Assembly: GCA_031002005.1 (NCBI GenBank)
Contig: JARYHS010008074.1
Location: 351,440,932 to 351,504,931 of the forward strand
Direction of reading: 5' to 3'
Length of the DNA: 64,000 bases
From: Vandiemenella viatica
Taxonomy: Eukaryota; Arthropoda; Insecta; Orthoptera; Morabidae
Below, in pieces: positions 1 through 11,692 of the stretch. Each line of letters starts with the position of its first letter. Position 1 is the stretch's first letter. The notes below the pieces were generated by a model. That model did no database searches and was not told the DNA's origin. It worked only from the letters and a program-made list of their open reading frames with translations. The position numbers were made by a program, and so were the translations under genes.

Positions 1-2369
1 TTTCAACACAAGTTTTAGTTTTATATTATCTTTTCGCATTATCTATTAACTGAGGACATTAAATGCACCCAACATGCAGGAAATGCTCTTCTCTACAGCC
101 CCTTATAGATTTTATCTCAGGCGCACAACTGTCTACCAACCTTGTATTGCGTGAACATCGAAGTACAGGATGGAAATTCTTCTGTTTTTCAAGTTCGTGG
201 TCAGCATCAAGGAAGTTAACATGATAGAAGATTTTTCATTTCAAGATCCGGATCATCTCAAAGTCATTTACTTGCTTGTTACAATTTTTACGCTTCCGAT
301 GGATCTTACAAAAATATTCAGCAGTATATTTACCAAGATCTTTCTTGGTTCAACACGCATTTTTACATGTGTTTACTGCAGTGAGCTTTGATCATCCGAT
401 TAATAGATTTATTTATTTCACTAGTGTACACTCGTGACCGTTTATTGCGTATCGTCAAGGGTGTAGAACAGATTCAGTCTTTACGGTCGAATATTGTAAC
501 ACGTTGACCTGATCTGATCAAATATGAACTTGACATGTGTTTCATCTTCATGGCGAATAAAATCTCTTGAGCTTGAAGAACTCAGAGGTGTTAATAAACG
601 TAGGTATTATAGGCGGACAGGGACAGATCAGGCTATCGTATAATTATTTCAAAGGTTGTAGATTCGAACTCGAAGTGTATTTGACCCTTATTTTTTTTTA
701 AAAATCCTGTTTGCTTCGAAAGCATCACTTTTTCTCTTCCCCCGAGGATGGACATTCACAATTGTCGTAGGGTCTCTAACGGACAAAGAGCTTAGTACAC
801 ATTCCATATTACTGAACATTTGAGAACTTCAAAGAAATAAATTTGCCAGAATACTTGATTCGGTAACATATTTGGTCTGATGTCCACTTTGAATAAACTA
901 ATAACTCACGTACACCAAACTAAAGACCATTAACATAAATGGTCAGTAAAATACGTCAAACGCAAATAAATCAAATGTATAAACCTTGGGTAATCAGCAA
1001 CATTAGTTAAAGTTTTAATTAAATTGAAATTTAGCTCCAACTGGAATAACAATTGGCATTCGTGAGTAATTCAATGTTTTAAAGTTTTTATGAATGCTTT
1101 CATTAGCTACATGTTAGTGAAAAGAAGACCCATGTTCTTTCAACCGTAAAATTTGTCGATATTTTTTTAACTATAAAATATTGTGAATAGCAAACTCAGT
1201 GAATGTATTATAACAATTAACTTGGTAATAGTTCCATAGCTATTAAATCGTGGACATAACCTCGAATTTCTTCTAATGATATCTCTGGACGCTGTTAATT
1301 TGTGATCGAACGATGACACGTGATACCTTTCTCCAGCCAATATCTATCGAGGCGTGTGAGTAAATGAGTCAGTGGCTTAGGAAATTATATAGTAGATCAT
1401 TCTAAAGTCGGATTAGCCGTACACGTTTCTGTCCGCCAGTATAGGCTCGTTTCGGTCTAAACGTTGGAGGTCAATTATCGTGTAATATGCAAGGAAACAA
1501 TGTTTCTAAAATATTTTCGGATATCACGGTGCCGAAGAACTGTATGATTTGAAAGATCAGAAACTTCGAAGACAACAATGAATTGGAGGAGGCAAATGAC
1601 TGAAGGGGAAGACTGCCCATTTGTCGTAGGTAAGTTCGTTCAGAATGCAGCTTAGCAATTTTTTATTTTATGGTTGGAGACTTTTTTTTTTATTTTAATG
1701 AATTTTTCAGTTTACCTGCACATGCGTACGAAATCTACATTTCTTTTTTAAAAAAATTTACAAACGTTAACATGCACAAATGTTTAAAATATAGACAATA
1801 ATGTACTACAAATTGAAAAATATTGACTGTTACAAAACTAAGATACATTTTATGCCAATACCCAAAATGCATTTAATCTACTTTTCTCATGAATCCGTGT
1901 AATATTATATCGTTTTTGTTGTCATTATGCCCCGTATTATATAGAAAACCATTTTCCCCCGCACTTTTACATAAGGTTTTCAATAAATTCGGTCAACATA
2001 GTGTACTAACACACTGGGACAAAAATGTAAAAAAATTAAAAATCGATCACCGTATTCCGTGTTCACGAATGAAACCCGACGGCACGACGCCTCCAGTTTG
2101 ACATTGATGACGCAATCCTTTGTAATAAATCCGTCAACCGGTTCCGCCGCGTACTGAGAAGGCAGGACGTGTTCTGAGTGTCCCGGCCTTTAAAGGTATT
2201 CTTTTTCCTGGTGGGTTTCCTATGGTTCCAGGATTTCCGTATTTGTTATTGCGACAGTGTGTTTTTACAAGCTGACTTGTACGAAGAGCCTCTTACAGCC
2301 CATTACGAGGAGGTGACGTGTCACCATTTGCGAAGGATACTACGTATCCTACGTATATGATACTTATAT
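1..2369. other. unassigned AT-rich DNA
   Basis: No gene or complete repeat recognised. Short open frames are present (for example 170-391 and 1889-2101) but have no family pattern, splice-site support or base bias. Confidence 0.6.
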
Positions 2370-2490
2370 GTATTCCTTCTTTCCTCGCACTATTCGGGAT
2401 TGGAATGGGCGGGTTTAGGATTGGTGCTTAGCACCCTCTGCTACCCACAATGTTTGTGATTTGCAGAGTATGAATGTAGATGTAGATGTT
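2370..2490 (+). mobile_element. LINE 3' end with GTAGAT tail
   Basis: A short 3' UTR-like stretch ends in AGAGTATGAATGTAGATGTAGATG, i.e. a short GTAGAT repeat. This tail style closes a LINE family I associate with orthopteran-type genomes, from memory. Only the extreme 3' end is present. A T-run follows at 2506-2531. Confidence 0.45.
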
Positions 2491-5400
2491 CTGTGTGATA
2501 GTTGTTTTTTTTTTTTTTTTTTTTTTTTTTTGTTTGTGAATTGTGGAGTTATTGTGGCAGGAACTTTGCACCGAACCGGCATCCACCTAGATCGGAAAAC
2601 TCCCTAGCAACAGAAATAAGGACTGCCTTTACATCAGGTTCGATGTTTAAACGTTAGCACTTTCTACTAGGGCTGTAACGGAGGTTATCTTTGCGGCTGC
2701 GGTAATGGAAAAATAATAAATATTTAGATTTTAATATTTTATCTTATATCTTTCTTATATATCTATAAAACCAGATAAATTTGTCTCATAAAAACTTGGA
2801 AACTACTGAGCAGATTTCGATGGAGGTTTCACCGTTTTAAAGCTTAGAATCTCAATTCAGGTGTTTGGCATGTCTTATGTTTCAACGTTAAATAACGCAG
2901 GAGCATTAAATGAAATTCTGAACGTATGATGACAAATTCCAAAGATGGAAGGATTAGATGTTGAACACTTCGCACTAAACACACAACTACAATGTCTCTG
3001 ATTATAGCCTTTAATGAAAGCAATAAGAGAACTTTACAATAATAACTACTTTGCACACTTAACAAAACTTGAAGTATTGTTTACCTTAATTCGGGATATT
3101 CAATTTTTAAACGCTATAGATAGCCGTAAATACAACAGAGAGTTTCTTTAACCAAGATATCTGACAGTAAAACTACAATATCTCTGGCTATCAGCATTAC
3201 TCTTCTGTTCACAATAAAATCATTTATTTACGATAATATTATTCTGGATTCACTTTTGATATTTGTATAAAAGGCTGAATCTGCGAAGTTAAAGTATCTG
3301 GCGTTTCGAGCAAAAGCATAAGCCTACTATTACTACGAGTATATCCATTCACTTGGCAATTGAATCAAATGTGAGTTTCTAACATAATCTAACGTTGTTT
3401 ATTAATGTAGTAATTTCTTAACCAAGTTAAGGAAGCTTGATACACATGAATCTTTTAGGACGAATGAAAATAGTGTACGTGCAAATAAACTTCAACCCAC
3501 TCGTTTTTTGGTAGGGGGGGGGGGGGGGGCTGTGAAGCTTGGTTTGCTTTAATACCGAAAAAAGCTGTCGCAAATTTTATGAAACTTTGTACAAATGTTT
3601 CTCATTGCGGGAGTAAAAGTAGTGTACGGGCAAATCTACGCCAACTATACCGGCCTACACCGGAAACTGCGCTAGTCAAAAATAAACTTAAAATCAAAAT
3701 GAGGATCTTTTTGGTTATAAATTCTACATTTTGCATAAACAAAGTATGTTTCCATATAATACTGCCACATTGTTTTGTTTTTTTGCCTCATCTTTCTACA
3801 TCAAAACACGTGGGATCATTTCACCAATGGATTAAATTATTTACATAACCACGCACGTGCCAACAAAACAATCTTTGTCATATGAACTGAGTTTTGCTAC
3901 CATCCAATAAGCTATGGCGTTCGATCGTGACACGAATAAACATTCCACACGTGTATGATAAGGACACTGGTGGGCCGCGAGAAAGTACGAGTGGAAAGGA
4001 CTGCTTGGAACATCTTGTTGGCCCCTTTTAGTAGCGTGAATGGGCGAGCGCATCCTATGGTAGTTCTTACACGGATGTCCTAAAAGTCGGATAGGGTATA
4101 GGCAGCTTTATTTTACATTCACGTTCAAACTTGTAAATTCGTCGCCTAGGTAATAACACCGTTCAGTTCATTGTGACATTTATTGCAAGATCGTAAGGAA
4201 AAAAACAACCACGTTGCTCTTAGTTAAGCGACCCATAAAAGGAAAAGAATAATATATTTTTCAATGAAAACAAAACCTCCTTTACACATTCGCATTAGAA
4301 ATTGTTGAGGTGGAGGTAAGATTTCACGCGGAAGTTCCGCGCTTACGGACGCGTAGCTCCGTTACATCCCTACTTTCTTCCTCCCCGCTCCAGTTGCAAT
4401 GACCCTTTAACGTCACGGAAGCTTACTAAAACAATACCTGAGTGATGTTTAATACTGGAGTAGTTAATGTCTGTGTATCATCGTATTACAGTAACGTCCA
4501 ATGCACAGTATTGTCAATAAAATGTAAAATTCAAGCAGTATAATAGAATTAAGGATAGAAACTATTCAGTATGGACCACTCCTGTTAGATATCTGTGGGC
4601 CATCCTGAATGATTTATAGGCAGCCCCTTTCATCCTTTCTGTTGGATAATATAGTTCTAAACGGAACTGATGAGTCTTTTTCATTCAGCAAACTGCAACT
4701 GCGAGAACGCAAAATGTACGTATATCCATCTATCCAATCAAACTCATGGTCAATCCCTGATCAGTCTACGGTTAAAACCTTTAATTGGTGCATTCATTGA
4801 CCCACCGACATATGAAATGGTTCAATTTATTTTTGCATACAGCTGCACTTATACTCTTATTTATGATTATGTTATATGCATGATACGCCATCTTATAACT
4901 TGACGGCCTGAATACTAAACTAGCATTTGTGTAATAAGAAGTTAATTCACTATTTGGCTTCTCAAAGCTGGGTGAAATGCAGCATCTTGATGTAGCTGGT
5001 GGAAGTCCCCAGGATGAATCTGCAGTCATGCTGTCTCCATAGCCGACGAAAGATGACTGACTGTGATAGGAGAAGGACCTCGTAGTAAAATGGCTCTGTC
5101 AGTCATATCTAAAACATGTTCCTTGGAGTTCATTTCTGGAAATCTATTTGCAAAAATCATGTTCTCGATTTATACACATTGATTCTCAAATAAATCACAA
5201 TCAATCTGGGACCAGTGGTACGGTGCAACATTGAAAATGGCCACAAGCAAGCTGAGCGTAACAATTACTCTTATCAGTTTTACACAACCCACACCATTAT
5301 GAAACCACATGGTCTTGCCGAAAAGTTGGATGCATAACTTCATGAGGTCGTCGCCATATGCGGACCAAAATAACCGTGGAACCAACGTACAAATTCACGT

Positions 5401-6929
5401 AGTCGTTAGCCAGGCGAGCTACTGGCGACGTTATTGAACTGTGAAAATGAGCACAGAGTGGGACATCTGCTGCTGTATCAAATTAAGGCGAAATATCTCT
5501 ACATGCACAGCCTAGACACGTCTAAAATCCATAGCTTGTTGTATGGAAGTGTCGTTGGTTTGTTGGCATGAAGACATCTGCTAATTCGTCACAAAACTCG
5601 ATCATTTAACGGTATTAAGTTCTCGGTATGCACTGTTGGTACTGTGTAACGTGGGATCATTGATTTCGAAAACAGTTCAAAATGCCATACCTTACGTTTT
5701 GGGCTCAAACTATTATTCTTCCTTCAAAATTGGTTAACTCTTGTCAAGAAACCGCTATCAGGTTAGTAAACGTTTGGCAGGAGCTTAGATGACATAAGTG
5801 TCAAACATTTGCCTGTTTATACCATTTTAACGTTTTGCGAAAGCCTCAGGCACATTTGCGCCCTTCAATCCCATAACTTTTGGCAATTTATTATAATTTA
5901 CCTCTTGCATTCGACCTTCAAAACTGGCTTTGTGTATGTAAATACTTGCCCTAAGGAGTCCACGTTGTAAAGGTTGTTGGTTTGTGACAGGCGTTTGATA
6001 TCTGATGAAATGTCACTCTTTTCTTGTGTTGTTCTTACATCAATGCTCATTAATTGTAAGTAAAATGGAATAAACCTCTCACAGAATGGTGAACGGGTAT
6101 GTAGCAGCCCGAGTGATTGTAAGGGCATACCAACGTCGCATTCACACCATACAACATCTATTTTCGTCGGTTGCAAGTTTCTCGAGGCAGTGTCCTGCAA
6201 ATATACGGCTGAAGAGCGGGACATGGTGTAGCAACCGTTTAGAAAGAAGCACAAACAGCCGATGCACGGTGGCCTCCGACTGGATGTAAGTGTCCCCAAT
6301 AAATGGTAGGATCCAGGTTGGTGGAACAGAGGAGGACGACCTTAGGCTGAATGCTCTCCGATCAACGAGCACTCGGAAGCTCTGGCAGCCGATGGAAGCG
6401 TCACTTCTGCTCTGCTAAGTCAATGACCACTGTCACTCTGGGACAGCGCCATCAATTCTTCGAGGGCCAACCACGATCGCCGGAGATGTCATCAGCCACT
6501 TGACAGAACACCATAAAATACAGGTGTGACCAAATGAATGATTATTAGGGATAATGAATGCTAAAGGGCAGATGCCACCTGCTGGGCCTTAACTCGTCGC
6601 TACTGGCAGAACTACTGAGGCACTAATGTATCTTCCAATGTCGGTTGTATACAGGAATAGTGAATCACAGCACTCTATATAGCTGACATAAATGATAGTA
6701 AATATTTCCACATTTGCTATGACTTACACTACTTATTTATAGAGCATTTCACCGATCGAATAAGATTGCAAATCCGAATGGCAAAATAGAAGTGGATCCG
6801 TGGGAATAGCTCCTAGCAACTGTTGCCCACATCCTCTCTCTCTATGGTGGTTACTATATTTACAAAAAAAATTCTTTGTTTCGGCCTTTACGACACGTCG
6901 ATGTCGTTGGAGCCGCTAGTATTTGGGAG
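2491..6929. other. unassigned, AT-rich, with a G-run at 3514-3530
   Basis: I see no recognisable gene. The stretch 5898-6500 is more GC-rich and open on the minus strand (5898-6299), but no family motif stands out; it may be a decayed mobile element. Confidence 0.5.
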
Positions 6930-7130
6930 GAGTGGGGGGGGGGGGCAAGAGGATAGGAACTCTAAGGAATTCGGCCATAGCCGTTTTGAAGGAATTATCC
7001 CGGCATTTATTTTTGAACCATGAGAAATCGAAATATGGATGGTTGGATGGGGATTTTAACCAGCACCCTCCCGATTGAAAGATCCCAACGTTACCGCTCA
7101 GCCACCATTCTCGGTACAGAAACACAATTT
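6930..7130 (-). mobile_element. tRNA-derived SINE relic
   Basis: On the minus strand a degenerate promoter region (TGGCTGAGCGGTAACG) precedes a body with GGGATAATTCC and GGCCGAATTCC blocks shared with the better SINE copies at 9557 and 46860. It is diverged and its ends are unclear. Confidence 0.5.
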
Positions 7131-8706
7131 TTGTGTGATAGTACACAATATACGGCATGATAGGGAAACCATTTTTTTGAAATATTTTTGGAGTGTAAGT
7201 AAAGATAACTGAAAAGTATGTATAACTAAGAATATTTCGGTATTCTTTTATGCTATGAACGCAACAAACGCCTAGAGCTCATAGCGGAATAAATTTATTT
7301 CCTGCGGTTGGTTGGTGGATGGAGAGCGGAACTGAAATAATGACGGTGTGTATAACAGTATATGGAGAAGAGCTTATGAAAAATACCTTTCTTCGAATTA
7401 CGTCACAATTATTTGGAGAGGACCATTGCATCCTCAGCTGAAAGACGAAATATATACCCGAATAGCTTAAACTAAGGCTGCACAGATTAATATTGTCTGT
7501 TGACAGGTCAGTTAGAGACCCTGATGTGTTACTGATTGGCACAATACGTGAAGAAAAACAACAGAAGTGTTACTATATACTTGTTCTATAAGAGGCGAAA
7601 AACTTTGTAAATAACAATAAACCAACTAATGATGTATGCGGTACAGAAGAGTGGACTGAATTTCTATGGAAAAATCGATGAAAATGTTGAGGAATTTCAT
7701 TCAAATCACTTAAAGTAGTAGATTTGGAGTTTCTTTTCGCACGAGATTTTCTTTATTATGTATTGATATAAGAAGTGTCGATTGCGTTTTAAACATTACT
7801 CAATAAGTTTTTAGTCAATTATAAGAAAGAAAAATACGTTCTACGCTACCGAACAAGGTTTCATATCTCTCAATATTCGGGAAATGTTCTTTCTTGCAAC
7901 GTGAATATTTCTATTAAAATATAATTGGCCATTTGTGTGATACACGCAGCAATGGCAGTATAATTTGATAAAATCCATTGAATTCGCGTCTCTTAATTGC
8001 TTTCAACGTAGACACTGTAAGCTAACATCTACACTTAATTAAGTAACCTATCATCAGGCCAGATTTGAGTTGTCGCCTGTGCGCCGGTCTGGGTGGGTTG
8101 CTGCGACAAAGAACATACTAAGCAATGACAGCAATAGCGAGTGCGCGTGATTCGTTCAGTGCGGGAGGTAAATGAAATATAGCTGATCCAGAACCATGTT
8201 TTTGTCTTACTGGACTTCTTAGTGCTAAAACTCATACTGCCAGTGACTGATGCCATGGGAGCAAAAGAGAGCTCACAAGGAATGCACTGTTATTATTCCG
8301 ACTTTTACAATTGGCTCTTCCATATCGGTGTAGTAATAACCGCAAGAATGTCGTTGCCAAGAAACGGGAGGAATACTGTGTGTTGTTTTTATTGAGCACT
8401 GTCCTTGTGCAATAGTGGGAAACCATGCCATAACTGTACACAGACTGGAGGTTACGTAGTTCCGCAAGTCAGTCCATAAACGTCGCTCACTCACTGTAGT
8501 CAAGTGTTAATCAACTCGTTTAATGATGTTTCCAGTAAAATCAGTTTCATTAACACTGTATGGTTAGAATTCAACTTCTGTAGATTTTTGCCCTTTAAAC
8601 TAATGTACTCTAATTGAATAGATTTTAACAATTTATAATCCTCTAAGGTCAATTACTGCAACCATGATGTTGTTCTTTAAATATTATTTTAATTAAGACT
8701 ATTGTT
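7131..8706. other. unassigned AT-rich DNA
   Basis: I see no gene, repeat pair or splice-supported exon here. Confidence 0.5.
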
Positions 8707-9183
8707 CATGGGCGTATCCAGCGAGGAGCCCCCCCCCCCCCCCCCACCCTCGAAGAAAAATTAAGTTGCCTTCAGTACTCTTCGATGAGTGAAGAACTGG
8801 CTCAGGAGCACTTTGTGAGAGGAAAGATTGACTGGATTATGCCTGATGAGTGTGCATCGAAATTTGTGAAAGAACACTGTGAGATATTGAGAAACAAAGT
8901 TATCTAAAAATTTTCTAAGAATCCGAGACAATTAATGTTTACATACATTATAACTAAGTTACGATCTTATTTTACTATATAGTAGGTCCTTAGATTAAGT
9001 GGTTGGATTACTATATTAATCTATAATAAAAACAGTTTCCTCAATGGGTTTGAGTTTCATTTTGTATGAAATCGTCATGTTTCAGTCCCCACCCAACTTC
9101 CTTGAAACCAATATGAGTTATCCCCCCCCCCCCCCCAGCTCATATCTTGCCCCCCTCTAGTTCTGATCCTGGATACGCCCTTG
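8707..9183. mobile_element. non-autonomous hAT-type MITE with perfect 8-bp TSD
   Basis: The 477-bp element begins CATGGGCGTATCCAG and ends with CTGGATACGCCCTTG, an imperfect 15-bp terminal inverted repeat. It is bracketed by a perfect 8-bp direct repeat CTATTGTT (8699-8706 and 9184-9191), the duplication size of hAT insertions. C-runs (8730-8745, 9122-9136) lie close to both ends. It contains no transposase frame, so it would depend on an element elsewhere. Confidence 0.85.
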
Positions 9184-9556
9184 CTATTGTTTGTAGGTAG
9201 AGGCATCCAACTGCCACAGAAACTGATCGCTTTTTTTCTTCCTTACCAAACGAGCCTCGACCATGTGTAACAGAAAGCCAATGATCATTTTTAACCCAAG
9301 TGCTTTTACGTACCCGAAATGACAAACAACGGAAAACAATTATTTAACAAAGTTCTTTGTGAAAAAATGTTACCTTACATCAGTATCGAAGACTACGGAC
9401 AGACAAACACAAACAAATAGTTGACAGAGCTTTATAACTTCACATTTTTACGAAATTTACTCATGAAAACAAGAATCGGATGAAATAAAACCACTTTCCT
9501 CACAGCGTTTTGAGTTAGCAGAGTAAAGAGAAGAATTCTTTAAAATACCATATACT

Positions 9557-9766
9557 TTTTTTTATATCTGCTTAACGTCTCTTAACAGCGAGGTATTTGA
9601 AACGGGAAAGGATGGGGAGTAAGGAATGGGAAGCATCCCGGTATTTGCCTGGTGTGATTTGGGAAACCATGGAAAACCCAAATCTGGATGCCCGGACGGG
9701 GATTCGAACCGCCGTTCTCCCGAATGCGAGGCCAGAACGCTAACCGTTAGACCACAGTGCTCGGTG
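9557..9766 (-). mobile_element. tRNA-derived SINE, complete, 9-bp TSD
   Basis: Read on the minus strand it has a tRNA-like head with box A (TGGTCTAACGGTTAGCG) and box B (GGTTCGAATCC). Its body carries TTTTCCATGGTTTCCC and TGCCTGG-AAATACCGGGATG, and the 3' end has a short A-run. It is flanked by CCATATACT at 9548-9556 and 9767-9775, a perfect 9-bp target duplication. The intact internal promoter and clean duplication make it one of the younger insertions here. Box A and B are pol III promoter elements; this is not a functional tRNA, since no acceptor stem closes. Confidence 0.85.
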
Positions 9767-9775
9767 CCATATACT

Positions 9776-11332
9776 GTTTGACAAGTTATTTAAAATTCCA
9801 GCAGTTTTTCCCAGTATCAGAGACAGTAATCAACATTTCTACCAATTGCAAATTTTTTACATGTTGTAAGTTGCACCACATGGATTATCAGAGCATTTTT
9901 ATCTTCAAAACTCCTACTTTCTACTAGCCCGTACCAGCTACTGTCGCATGGGAACTGTTTGGTTGCTATGAATACACCTTGTGCAGTCCTCAGATGATGG
10001 GTGACCTTAACGTCGTCTAACGCAGATGAGGAAACTGGATCGGCAAGTGACATTATGATCTGATGCAAATGTGGTACAGAAACGTGCCAACGTCGGGGGA
10101 AATGCGTTATACATCACAGTGAAATGACATCCGTGTAATCCCGTTGTTTATATCAGCTTCGTATGAAAGACTGGATTGCTTGATAATTAGGCAGCTTATG
10201 GCGTCTTAGGTGTCTCCGGCAATCTTACTTATACATGGAGGCAGAAGTATACCGTCAGCACAGCTCAATCGGTTTTTCAATGCAGACGTTTGTAGCTTAG
10301 CGTCGTCAAACTTTTGTTCTTCTTTAACAATGATAATAATAATAATAATTTTTTAGATAGTTCAGAAATATTTATTAATAACGTAAGTAATCAGAATCAG
10401 CGTAGTGTGACAGCAAAGACAAGAAAAAATATGATTTTTTTTTTTCAAGGAATGTAGTTCCTTTATGTGTTCTAATCAGTTTAAACAATTAGAGATTTTA
10501 TAAAATCTGAGAGTTAAATGTCCGGTCAGGAGTAAAAGAAAAGTCTCTATACATACGATCAAATCTGCTGGAAAAATCGCCTGTAAATGGAAGAGAGTAT
10601 CTACGGGACAGTACAGCGTCAATTCCATGAAGAGTACTGTTAAGAATTCCCAGAGAATAGAGCAAATAGAGCTCCGCAGAGATTAACCACCATTGGAGTG
10701 TTATAGCTGAAGACAGTCCTGGCTACTATGACATGCGGCAATATGGCAGTGACTCCGAACCGAGGCTTATCGTTTGCTCCGCTCAGCTGCATACATCGCG
10801 GTTATCGGAGGCCACGCTTGCAGACAGACTACCACTAAGTTTTTGATGAGCGTACGAGAGACTATAGCTGATAAATATTACCCACAAGGCATTGATTAAC
10901 AGCCATTTCCAGTTAAGGACGTAAGTGAATGTGGTTTAATATCATTTCATGTTCGTAATTGTATTTTATATTTACCTTAAATAAGAGGAAACATGTATTT
11001 ACGTGTTTTATAATTAAATTAAATAGTCCTGGTTATTTAAATTGCAACCCCCTCTTTGTTACGATATCTGCTGCACTATAAGCCGTTCAGTCAACAGAGC
11101 CGGCTCCGTGTCACTCTGTTGTATCGCAACTCCGCTGTTCTTATCCCCATATGCGAAGGAGAAAGACTACTGGCTGTAAAATATGCCGCCACTCGTGTAC
11201 CTGGACACGGCAGTCTCTTCTGAGGGACAGGAAACGGAATAGGGCGATGAGGTGAGCAGCGGGGGCAAGGGGAACATGACCTTGTTGTGCGCCATCACGG
11301 AATGATAATGTTTGAATAAACGATTTAATTAA
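9776..11332. other. unassigned DNA downstream of lysozyme
   Basis: Contains a short ATA/AAT microsatellite at 10330-10350 and nothing else recognisable. 10560-11280 is less AT-rich but holds no convincing frame. Confidence 0.5.
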
Positions 11333-11338
11333 TTTATT
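11333..11338 (-). terminator. candidate lysozyme polyadenylation signal
   Basis: AATAAA on the minus strand, about 200 nt downstream of the stop codon, is the first canonical hexamer I see after the CDS. It would give a 3' UTR of about 220 nt. The hexamer is common by chance in AT-rich DNA. Confidence 0.4.
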
Positions 11339-11539
11339 AATAACTAATACACAAAAATTAGCTATGGAAGTAAGTACTGATAAAAAAATTCTCTCAGGGA
11401 AGATTTAGGAGATTTTTTTAAGATGTGGAAGTATATAAAGCACATCAATTAAGCAGTAATTTAATTTATGGCAGTTGATAACATGAAAACAATGTGTGAA
11501 GCGGATGCGAGTAGTGGTGACGTCTGACGAGGGCCTGCA

Positions 11540-11692
11540 TCACGCCTGGTTGGTGAGCTGCGCCACCTGCTGCTGGCACTGCGTGAAGCGGCTCTGGTAG
11601 GCGTAGTCGAGGGCGCCTCCGCACGCGTTCACGCCCAGGCGGTGGATCGCCGCCAGGTCGAAGCAGTCGACTTGGCCGTTGCCGTTACAGTC
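11540..11692 (-). CDS. lysozyme exon 4 (C-terminus and stop)
   Basis: The acceptor ttcttcag ends at 11693; the exon starts in phase 0 with Asp107 and runs 50 codons to TGA at 11542-11540. It contains the DCNGNGQVDC motif, AAIH-LG and the last four cysteines. The Gln-rich tail (QQQVAQLTNQA) extends past the last cysteine. An apparent in-frame Met lies upstream of the acceptor, but those codons are intron. Confidence 0.95.
   Translation of the reverse strand, partial: DCNGNGQVDCFDLAAIHRLGVNACGGALDYAYQSRFTQCQQQVAQLTNQA

Noticed and set aside
170..391. 73-codon plus-strand open frame
   Set aside because: AT-rich, no recognisable motif, no splice or promoter context.
5898..6299. 133-codon minus-strand open frame, longest near the left end
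   Set aside because: No family pattern; overlapping frames on both strands are equally open, as expected of GC-richer decayed repeat.
9700..9765. tRNA-like boxes at 9557-9766, 12903, 38237 and 46860 as real tRNA genes
   Set aside because: No closing acceptor stem or proper anticodon arm; shared non-tRNA bodies and A tails show that they are SINEs.
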